Assembly: GCA_902490735.1 (NCBI GenBank)
Contig: CABUFC010000003.1
Span: forward strand, 186,001-250,000
From: an uncultured Oscillospiraceae bacterium
Lineage (GTDB): Bacteria > Bacillota > Clostridia > Oscillospirales > Acutalibacteraceae
Direction of reading: 5' to 3'
Length of the DNA: 64,000 bases
Positions 33,677 to 40,900 of this stretch are shown here, piece by piece. Each line of letters starts with the position of its first letter. The first letter of the stretch is position 1. The position numbers were made by a program, and so were the translations under genes. The notes under the pieces were generated by a model. The model saw only the letters and a program-made list of their open reading frames with translations, made no database searches and had not been told where the DNA came from.

Positions 33677-34879
33677 TTATTTCGATAATAGCCTTGACAT
33701 CATTTTATATCCCTGCTTTAAAACATTTCCGCTTTCTGCAGCAGACTTTTCGCAAAAGACCGAATTGCCGCTTACAGGATGCTCACTATCGTAAAAAAGA
33801 TATGGCACCGGATCCATTGTGTGGGTTTTTAATGCTATAGGCGTTGGATGATCGGGGCATATTAAAACCCTGTGCGGAGTATCTTTTAAGAATTCAAATA
33901 TGGGACCGGCTACCAATGCATCTATAAGCTCGATAGCTTTTATTTTATTTTCCAACTCGCCCCTGTGGCCGCACTCGTCGGGAGCTTCCATGTGAATATA
34001 GACAAGATCGTGATCTAAAAACAGTTCTTCCGCCTTTTTTTCTTTTCCGGCAAAGTTTGAATCGATATATCCTGTGGCGTTTTCAACCAAGCCGCAATCC
34101 ATCCCTGCGCATTTAGCAATGCCCTTTAGTAGGTCAACCGCAGAAATAACCGCTCCCCTTTTGCCGTACTTATTATAAAAGTTTTCAATTTTAGGTTTAG
34201 TACCTTCACCCCAAAGCCAAATTGAATTTGCCGGTTTTAACCCTCTTTTTATACGGTCAATATTAACAGGATGTTCCTTTAAAAGCTCATAACTTTTTTT
34301 CATAAGTTCTATTAAAGGTTGCGCGTTTTCGGCGCCTGATAAATGGGGACCTATAACCATATCGCTTATATCGTGCGGGGGCATCATCTGCCCCAAATCC
34401 ATACTGCCGTTTTTAACAACCAGGCAGTGCCTGTAATTAGTTCCGGTATAAAAACTGAATTTTTCATTGCCGAGTTTTTCGTTTATGTATTTTATAAGAG
34501 TGTCCGCTTCGTCTGTTCTTATATCATCCGCAGAATAATCAATCATGGTTTTATCTTCATATAAAGGTTCGTCGGATAAAGTAACAAGATTGCACCGTAA
34601 AGTAATATCTGTGTCTAATAGATCAATGCCTATGCTTGCCGCTTCAAGCGGAGAACGCCCGGTATAGCAATCTGCCGGGTTAAATCCCATAACAGATAGG
34701 TTTGCAACGTCGCTGCCCGGCTTAAAGCCTTCGGGCACATTGTACATAAGGCCAATTTCGGATTTTTGGCAAATATTATCAATATTAGGCTTGTGCGCCG
34801 TTTCCATAGGAGTTTTGCCGCCAAGCTCGTCTAACGGAAGATCAGCCATGCCGTCCATTAGCAAAACCAAGTATTTCAT
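33677..34879 (-). CDS. apgM: cofactor-independent phosphoglycerate mutase, archaeal type
   Basis: A 400-aa member of the ApgM family of alkaline-phosphatase-fold mutases that interconvert 2- and 3-phosphoglycerate. LMDGMADLPLDELGGKTPMETA at the start, the nucleophile region PGSDVANLSVMGFNP near residue 55, GLVENATGY near 255, VYIHMEAPDECGHRGE near 285 and CPDHPTPIALKTHT near 340 are all clear. As first gene of a sugar-degradation operon it either feeds lower glycolysis or acts on a related phosphorylated substrate; some family members have drifted from mutase activity. Its promoter is at 34899-34927. Confidence 0.88.
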   Translation of the reverse strand: MKYLVLLMDGMADLPLDELGGKTPMETAHKPNIDNICQKSEIGLMYNVPEGFKPGSDVANLSVMGFNPADCYTGRSPLEAASIGIDLLDTDITLRCNLVTLSDEPLYEDKTMIDYSADDIRTDEADTLIKYINEKLGNEKFSFYTGTNYRHCLVVKNGSMDLGQMMPPHDISDMVIGPHLSGAENAQPLIELMKKSYELLKEHPVNIDRIKRGLKPANSIWLWGEGTKPKIENFYNKYGKRGAVISAVDLLKGIAKCAGMDCGLVENATGYIDSNFAGKEKKAEELFLDHDLVYIHMEAPDECGHRGELENKIKAIELIDALVAGPIFEFLKDTPHRVLICPDHPTPIALKTHTMDPVPYLFYDSEHPVSGNSVFCEKSAAESGNVLKQGYKMMSRLLSK

Positions 34880-34898
34880 TTAAATATCACCAAATTAT

Positions 34899-34927
34899 AT
34901 TATATAATTTTTAAAAATAAAAATCAA
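34899..34927 (-). promoter_or_regulatory. promoter of the five-gene sugar operon
   Basis: TTGATT (34922-34927), a 17-bp spacer and TATAAT (34899-34904) on the minus strand, about 20 bp before the first ATG. The whole gap between the MocR-like gene stop and this start is only 60 bp. Confidence 0.65.
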
Positions 34928-34939
34928 CAAATTATAAAG

Positions 34940-36031
34940 CTATATTATATTTTTTCTTTTAAGCCTTCTGACTTTATTTATATGGCGCTCAAAATCACCG
35001 CTGTTAATTAACGCCGCTATTAAAAACTGCTCAAATGTAGGAACCGAACATGAATAAAATCCGGCTTTTTCCTTATACGCCGGCACAAGTCTTTTGGGTA
35101 AAACCATATATCCGGTTCTAAGTGCAGGCGAGATGGTTTGTGAAAAGGTATTTAAATAAATTACGTTTTCATTTTTTGACAATGAAAAAATAGTTTCTTC
35201 TGATTTTTTTGAAAGTGTAAATTCAGACTGAAAATCGTCTTCAATAATATATTTATCGCCTTTACTCGCCCAACCGATATATTCCATTCGCTTTGATGCC
35301 GAAGCAGTTATACCGGTTGGAAAACTCCTATACGGAGTAACATGCAAAACTTCTGCGTCGGTGCAAGCAAGCTCAAAACTAACAATTCCGTCATCAGCAA
35401 AATGCAGTTTTCTGCATTTTACCCCGGCTGCCATATAAACCTGCTCAATCTTTTTGTAAGACGGTGTTTCTATCGCGTAAATTTTATCGCGTCCCAAAAT
35501 ATCTATTACTCTGCTGTAAAGATACTCCGCTCCCGAACCGATAATAATTTGATCATCCGAAACAGTAATTCCGCGATTGCGTGCTAAATAGCCGCAAATG
35601 GCTTTTCTTAAATCCATAACGCCTTCGTTGGGAGATCGTTCCAATAACGTATCTCCGTAATCTGCTATTACCTTACGCATGGTCTTTGAAATAACCGAAA
35701 ATGGAAACGGCGAATAATCGAAGTCGTGCTTTTTAGGTGCTATTTTTATGTTTACTAAGCCCTCACCGTTTCCAACCGCATAATTATCTTTAATCTTAAA
35801 GCAAACATAATATCCGCTGCGCTCGCGGGGTTCTATATATCCTTCATCGCATAAAAGCGCATATGCATGCTCAACTGAAACAACGCTTACACCCGTTTCT
35901 TCAGAAACAAGTCTTTTTGACGGAATTTTTGTGCCGTGTTTATAAAACCCGTCTACTATATCCTGCCGTATCATTTCATAAAGTTGGATATAAATTGATT
36001 TATTTGATTTTTTATCAATTCTGTACTTCAT
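34940..36031 (-). CDS. MocR-type GntR regulator, PLP lysine lost and C-terminus truncated
   Basis: A 363-aa protein with a GntR winged-helix domain (1-75, including IPSKRLVSEETGVSVVSVEHAYALL) fused to a class I aminotransferase-like domain. In active MocR regulators the PLP Schiff-base lysine lies in a motif like TFSKxLxPxLR. Here the motif reads NTFSQTISPALRTGYM, so the lysine is Gln298 (codon CAA at 35138-35140). The chain also ends about 100 residues before the usual MocR C-terminus, right after the RHINKVRRLKR helix. The gene reads through cleanly otherwise, so it looks like a stable variant rather than decay. It is divergent from an ECF S component, its probable target, and upstream of the sugar operon. 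Confidence 0.8.
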   Translation of the reverse strand: MKYRIDKKSNKSIYIQLYEMIRQDIVDGFYKHGTKIPSKRLVSEETGVSVVSVEHAYALLCDEGYIEPRERSGYYVCFKIKDNYAVGNGEGLVNIKIAPKKHDFDYSPFPFSVISKTMRKVIADYGDTLLERSPNEGVMDLRKAICGYLARNRGITVSDDQIIIGSGAEYLYSRVIDILGRDKIYAIETPSYKKIEQVYMAAGVKCRKLHFADDGIVSFELACTDAEVLHVTPYRSFPTGITASASKRMEYIGWASKGDKYIIEDDFQSEFTLSKKSEETIFSLSKNENVIYLNTFSQTISPALRTGYMVLPKRLVPAYKEKAGFYSCSVPTFEQFLIAALINSGDFERHINKVRRLKRKNII

Positions 36032-36081
36032 CTGGTCTTATAAAAAACTCTCTTTCTGGCTATTTTAATACGTTCAGTTAT

Positions 36082-36110
36082 ATTTTATAATTGCTTCCAT
36101 AATAAGTCAA
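36082..36110 (-). promoter_or_regulatory. promoter for the MocR-like gene, overlapping the divergent ECF promoter region
   Basis: TTGACT (36105-36110), a 17-bp spacer and TAAAAT (36082-36087) on the minus strand. A plus-strand TATAAT (36086-36091) with a weak -35 overlaps it and could drive the ECF gene, so a regulator bound here would affect both. Confidence 0.6.
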
Positions 36111-36121
36111 GGAGAAAAACT

Positions 36122-36634
36122 ATGAATAACGAAAAATCTTTTAAGTTCAGCACAAAATGGTTATGTGTAACCGCATTGTTTTTAACTCTTAATATAGTTA
36201 TGAGCTCGTTCGGCGTACCCGTACCGGGAGGCCACCTGTATTTAAACGACGTAATTATATGTACGGCGGCTTTAATTCTCGACCCGTTCGCTGCGTTTTG
36301 CGTTGGCGGCATCGGTGCGTTTTTGGGCGACTTTTTCTTCTACCCCACGCCTATGTTTGTGTCACTTGTCACGCACGGCTTGCAAGCGGTCGTTATTTCT
36401 CTTATTTCGCGGCATGTCCTTAAAAATAAACCGGTACTGTCCTCAAGTATCGCCGTGTCCGTCGGCGCGGTAATTATGATAGTAGGTTATACTCTCGGAC
36501 GCGCCTTTATTTACAGCACGCCGGAATATGCCATTATAAAACTGCCGTTTCAAATTTTGCAAGCGGTCGTCGGCGCTGTATGCGGCGTATTGATATGCTA
36601 TAAATTAGGTCTTAAAAAACGCTTGGGGCTGTAA
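36122..36634 (+). CDS. ECF transporter S component
   Basis: Substrate-binding membrane subunit of an energy-coupling-factor vitamin transporter, 170 aa with about five or six helices. The typical pattern VPVPGGHLYLNDVIICTAALILDPFAAFCVGGIGAFLGDFFFY spans residues 35-80, the loop region where S components bind vitamins, followed by the long C-terminal helices. The energising module (EcfA/A'/T) is not in the window. GGAG precedes the ATG. Divergence from a MocR-type regulator suggests vitamin B6 or a related compound as substrate, but the regulator has lost its PLP lysine, so that is a weak hint. A strong terminator follows. Confidence 0.8.
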   Translation: MNNEKSFKFSTKWLCVTALFLTLNIVMSSFGVPVPGGHLYLNDVIICTAALILDPFAAFCVGGIGAFLGDFFFYPTPMFVSLVTHGLQAVVISLISRHVLKNKPVLSSSIAVSVGAVIMIVGYTLGRAFIYSTPEYAIIKLPFQILQAVVGAVCGVLICYKLGLKKRLGL

Positions 36635-36643
36635 AAAACATTT

Positions 36644-36682
36644 AACCCCGGCAGAGAAAATTCTCTGCCGGGGATTTTTTTA
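36644..36682 (+). terminator. terminator of the ECF S component gene
   Basis: GC-rich stem CCCCGGCAGAG (36646-36656) with its complement (36663-36673) followed by ATTTTTTTATTT. Confidence 0.88.
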
Positions 36683-36686
36683 TTTA

Positions 36687-36717
36687 AAAAACCGCAAGCT
36701 TTTTGCTTGCGGTTTTT
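36687..36717 (-). terminator. terminator of tRNA-Ser
   Basis: A perfect 13-bp stem (36705-36717 with 36687-36699) with a 5-nt loop; on the minus strand it ends in GGTTTTTTAAAT. Its first base is the final A of the encoded tRNA CCA end. Confidence 0.85.
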
Positions 36718-36808
36718 GGCGGAGAGGAGGGGATTCGAACCCCTGAACGGGTATTAGCCGTTACACGATTTCCAGTCGTGCGCCTTAGACCAGCTCAGCC
36801 ACCTCTCC
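36717..36808 (-). tRNA. tRNA-Ser(GGA)
   Basis: A class II tRNA of 92 nt on the minus strand. The acceptor stem is GGAGAGG with CCTCTCC, the anticodon arm is CACGACTGGAAATCGTG with anticodon GGA (Ser, codons UCC/UCU), there is a long variable arm, and the T arm is GGGGTTCGAATCCCC. The discriminator base G and the 3' CCA are encoded. An intrinsic terminator follows immediately. Confidence 0.97.
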
Positions 36809-36871
36809 ATAAAGACAGCTAAATTATTATATATGAATGCGTAAAAAAAATCAAGGGTTTTTTAAAAATTA

Positions 36872-37049
36872 ATCCCGCCGCATCGTAAGCGGCAGTATAT
36901 AACCTTTTTTTATAAAAAGGAAAGTGGCCGCACCGCAGTTTTGTGCTCCCAACGTCCGTTTCCGGGAGGTCTGCAAACCCGCTGCGAAATATAGGCCCTA
37001 AATAATATACTTGTAGGGTTATGTGCCGCATACACGCATGCTGCAGGAA
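36872..37049 (-). ncRNA. ssrS: probable 6S RNA
   Basis: The 240-bp gap between the DUF1292 gene and the tRNA folds, on the minus strand, into one long interrupted rod of about 178 nt. The closing stem pairs CCTGC (37043-37047) with GCGGG (36874-36878) and continues through GCAT/ATGC, TGTA/TACG, GCGGCA/TGCCGC and ATAACC/GGTTAT. An AT-rich open bubble then separates it from a terminal stem with CGCAG/CTGCG, GTTT/AAAC and CTCCC/GGGAG. A long helix, a central bubble and an apical stem are the layout of 6S RNA, which binds the sigma-A holoenzyme by mimicking an open promoter. A U-run (36842-36851) lies downstream. The name rests on folding and length only; no -10/-35 pair was seen, so processing from a longer transcript is possible. 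Confidence 0.75.
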
Positions 37050-37053
37050 AAAC

Positions 37054-37353
37054 TTATTTATCCTCGATATCGTAAAGCTCGCTTAATCTTTCTACAAAAA
37101 GATCGGCAATTGTATCATACTCGTCATCATCAGGGATATCCTCAAAATATTCTTCCCCGTTTTCATCCTCTTGAACTTTTACTATAACAAGATCGCCGCT
37201 GTCATCAAGCATTTTTTGCGGATCGTCAAATTTGGGCATCATGGCAAGATATCTTCCGTCTTCGGTTTCTATTGCGTCAAGTATTTCAAACGTGTATTCG
37301 TTATTATCGTCATCTTTTAAGGTTACAATATCATTTCCGTATTCTTCACTCAT
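37054..37353 (-). CDS. DUF1292 family protein
   Basis: A 99-aa very acidic cytosolic protein of the DUF1292 (YrzB-like) family common in Firmicutes, function unknown. Matches are the opening DIVTLKDDDNNEYTFEILDAIE, then GRYLAMMP and DLVIVKVQEDENGEEYFEDIPDDDEYD. Its own promoter is at 37377-37405 and GAAGG precedes the ATG. In other Firmicutes these genes usually follow the Holliday-junction resolvase gene, which is absent here. The probable 6S RNA starts right after its stop codon on the same strand. Confidence 0.88.
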   Translation of the reverse strand: MSEEYGNDIVTLKDDDNNEYTFEILDAIETEDGRYLAMMPKFDDPQKMLDDSGDLVIVKVQEDENGEEYFEDIPDDDEYDTIADLFVERLSELYDIEDK

Positions 37354-37376
37354 AAAAATACCTTCTTTCGTTAATA

Positions 37377-37405
37377 ATTTTACCTTTTTTATGGCTATTA
37401 GTCAA
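37377..37405 (-). promoter_or_regulatory. promoter for the DUF1292 gene (and possibly 6S RNA)
   Basis: TTGACT (37400-37405), a 17-bp spacer and TAAAAT (37377-37382) on the minus strand, about 25 bp before the ATG. Confidence 0.7.
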
Positions 37406-37523
37406 TCAAATTTTAACAAAGAGCAAATATTTTCATAAAATATAGTGTGAAAGTTAAAACGAAGATTAAAAGTTAAAAAAATAGGCAAGAATATTAATAA
37501 GCCACAAGGAAAGGATAACCAAA

Positions 37524-37874
37524 ATGACAGTAAAACGCGGAGAGATATATTACGCCGATTTAAGCCCTGTCGTAGGAAGTGAGCAGGGCGGCATCCGTCC
37601 GGTACTTATAGTACAAAACGATGTTGGAAACAGATATAGCCCTACAGTGATAGCCGCCGCAATTACAAGTCAGCAGGAAAAAGCAAAACTGCCGACGCAT
37701 ATTTCAGTCAACACCGAGACCTGCGGGCTGCAAAAAAATTCAATTATACTTTTAGAACAAGTGCGCACTATTGATAAAACAAGACTTAAAGAAAAAATGG
37801 GCGACCTTGATCCTTCATCTATGAATAAAGTCGACCGCGCCCTTTCGGTAAGCTTCGGACTTGGCGCAAAATAA
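37524..37874 (+). CDS. MazF/EndoA-type endoribonuclease toxin without adjacent antitoxin
   Basis: A 116-aa PemK/MazF-fold mRNA interferase. It opens with KRGEIYYADLSPVVGSEQGGIRPVLIVQND, the conserved substrate-site strand and loop, then has TVIAAAITSQ near residue 44, LPTHISV near 60 and the active-site segment ILLEQVRTIDKTRLKEKMG near 80. The key Arg in GIRPV and Thr in TSQ are kept. AAGGAAAGG precedes the ATG. No antitoxin ORF fits in the 170 bp upstream, where the neighbour is on the other strand. Solitary EndoA-like genes are known in Firmicutes, with the antitoxin sometimes elsewhere. Confidence 0.9.
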   Translation: MTVKRGEIYYADLSPVVGSEQGGIRPVLIVQNDVGNRYSPTVIAAAITSQQEKAKLPTHISVNTETCGLQKNSIILLEQVRTIDKTRLKEKMGDLDPSSMNKVDRALSVSFGLGAK

Positions 37875-37900
37875 AAGAGATGGCTTTCGCCATCTCTTTT
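37873..37900. terminator. bidirectional terminator between mazF-type gene and dockerin gene
   Basis: A perfect 12-bp stem AAAAGAGATGGC/GCCATCTCTTTT (37873-37884 with 37889-37900) with a TTTC loop between convergent genes, T-rich on both exits. Confidence 0.85.
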
Positions 37901-37905
37901 AAATT

Positions 37906-40900
37906 TTAGTAGATCTCAACACCGGACCAACCAGCCAGGTATTTTGCTAAAGTGCTAGCGTCTTTGTCGTCAATATTACCGTCACCGTTGCAGTCAAGAG
38001 CCGCTTCTACAACCGTTACAGACCAACCGGCTAAGTATTTGCGAAGTGAAGAAACGTCCTTATCATCTACTACGCCGTCATCGTTAATGTCACCGGGTGT
38101 ATAAGCAATGTCGCCCTTTGTAATCGCTTTTTCGATTGCTTTTGATGCAACGCCGAATTCTTCATTTTCGGTCCAAACCTTTAAGACGTATTTGCCGTCT
38201 TCGGTTATAACCGGATTGGTACCGTTAAAGAGCACAGCTTCTGCAGAAGCTTCACCGTTGGCTACTAAATAAAGTTTATAGTAAACCTTTTGTGTGAAGT
38301 AATTATCTGCCGGAGCAGTAATGGAAATGTCTGTTCCGTCAACAGCAACATCGGCATCTTGTGCCAAATCTGCAACCTTGTATAATACAAAGTTATCGTA
38401 AACAATATTAGTGTCTGCAACTTCGGATGAGTACTTAACAGCAATTTTTACATTTGTATTGCTGCCGGTGTTAAATGAAAGCTTCGCATTAGTCCACTCA
38501 TCGAGTACATATTCCGGCCAAACTTCACCGTCTAAGTCCGGGTTTTCGCCGAAGTTCTGAACAGCGATGATGGCGTCGTCTTCGTAATACTGATCAACGT
38601 CATTGTATACTGCGTCGCCTTTTACAACATAAATTGCATCGAATGCTGTTGATTCATCATTCTCTGTGGAAGGTAAGAAGTAATCTACCGAGAATACATA
38701 ATCGGTATTTGCTTCAAGAGTTAAATTCTTTTCAACTGCCTGATATCTTCCGTGAACGGTAAGTGCTTTTGCCGAACCGTTGTCTGCGGCGCCTACCGTA
38801 CCGGTAATCCATGTGCTTGAGCAGGTCCAGCCATTAGTCCATTCGCCTGCTTTGTAAGCGATGCGCGAACCGCTGTCAATCTTTTCAAGGCCTGCTTCTT
38901 CAAACAGATTTTCTACCTTTGAATCGAATTTTGCGCTTATAGATACAGGACCGGTAATGGTATACTCGAATTCAGTCTCAGTAGAAGCGGGCTCGCTATT
39001 TCCATCTATAAACCAGCCAACAAATCTGCTGCCGGTGTATGCAGTAGCAGAAAGATATGCGGTTTCGCCTTTGCTGTAGTAAGTTTTATCGGTTATAACA
39101 TATCCGCCTTCGGACGTTACTCCGCCGTCGATTGTAATAACAGGAGTTACAATCTCTTCAACGCCTATTTGAGCAATTTCAAGAGAAGACTCTGCGCCGT
39201 TATTCAGTCCGCCCGAATAGTTTCCGATTTGCATGCTAATATATGAATCGTAGCTTACTTCAAGATCGCTGCTGTCGAATTCCTTATCAGGAACTTTAAA
39301 TCCTATGCCAATCTTGGTCCAGTCGCCGGAAGAATATTTTGAAGAAATATCCACATCAACCGGGAACTGATACATCGAGTCATTTGTGTTAGCGATAATT
39401 TCATCATTAACTATTATCGAGTAATTTATATCTTCTCTAACTTTTCTTGAGGATGCTCCGCTAGATGTGCATGAATATAAATTCAAGCGCGAATTCAAAC
39501 GACTGCTGTAAGCGTTGTTACCGTCTTTATCGATATATTCGGGCTCGATAAGAATAAACGAAAGTCCTCTAAAATCAGTAGTCTTTACCCATGCATAGAA
39601 CATATATTCACCGCCGGGCTGTACATGATAAGTATCTACAGAAACCAACTCGGTGTATGCATCAGCAGTAGATATTTTTACAGCATTCTTTGCGTTGTCA
39701 CCATTAAATGTAACTTTTTCTTGCTCTACTGTGTAATTGTTATCCCCAACTACGATGCCCTGGTAGCCCGAGAAATTGTATGTTCCTATGGACGAACGGT
39801 AGTTAAAGTCAAACTCGTCAAAATTGCCGTTAGCAATGCCTGTTTCTGAATCGTCAATTTCAATAAGCGAAACATCGTCAATCCAGTAGCATCCTGTAAT
39901 ATTTCCTGAAGTTACAGTAAAGGAGCTCTCAGGAACCAAGCTTCTTGTCTGAATATGGCACTCAACATAACTGGATGACCCGGAATCGAATGCTACGGTT
40001 ACCTTAGTCCAATTATTTTGAACTGTTTCGGTAAAGGTTGCGCCAGTAGAAGAGTCATAGAAAAATTTAGTAACAAGATTGCGTCTGCCTTCATCTAAAG
40101 GTCCGCCGTTGCTATATTTAATATCGCCGACTTCGTCAATACCGTTAACTAATACTCTTCCTAAGGTACTGCCGTTTGTAGCATAGTAGTAGAAGCTGAA
40201 TTTGTAGGTGGTATATGGTTCAACCTCAACCTGACGCGAGAATGTGTTGTTTGTAGATTTAACACCTACTAGCTTGTCACCGGTATGCGGCGCTACGCCG
40301 TAAGAAGCGTCAAGAGCATAAGCTTTGCACCACTGCTCGCTAAGCGCCCAGCCGTTTTCGTCCGGGGTTACAAACTTGCCGTCGTATACCATGCCGGCCT
40401 GGAAATTATGCTCTACATTATAATCTTCAAAATCGCCGTCCGGAATTAAGTTCTTAGAAAACGCATTGAATTTTGCTATTAGTTTTACACAAGTTTCAGG
40501 ATCGTATGATTCGCTGAATGTAGCGGCACTGTTATAGACTTCATCAGAGCCTTCTTTGTACCAACCTAAGAACTCGGCAAAATCATAATTTTGCGCGGTA
40601 TATGTGATTTGATCGCCAGCTTCGGGTATGATCTTGTCAAATGACACTTTAGCAAAACCGCCCTTAGTATCAGCGCCTGTTGTTTGAGCCTCAACCTGAG
40701 GAAGGCTTGAAAGATCCAAAAGTTCAATGTCATCAACATAGCAGTATGTGGCTTTTGTAACGCCTTCTTTATATGGTCCGACATGAGCTTTAAACGGAAC
40801 GGCAATTCTCTCATAATTGCCGGAATTAAATCTTAAGGTTGCTTGAGTCCATTCGTCAAACACGCCGTTTAATGCCAAATTGTTTGTTACGCAACTAGTA

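Noticed and set aside
36819..37031. 70-aa ORF on the minus strand in the gap before tRNA-Ser
   Set aside because: It has no ribosome site, odd composition, and lies wholly within the sequence that folds as 6S RNA.
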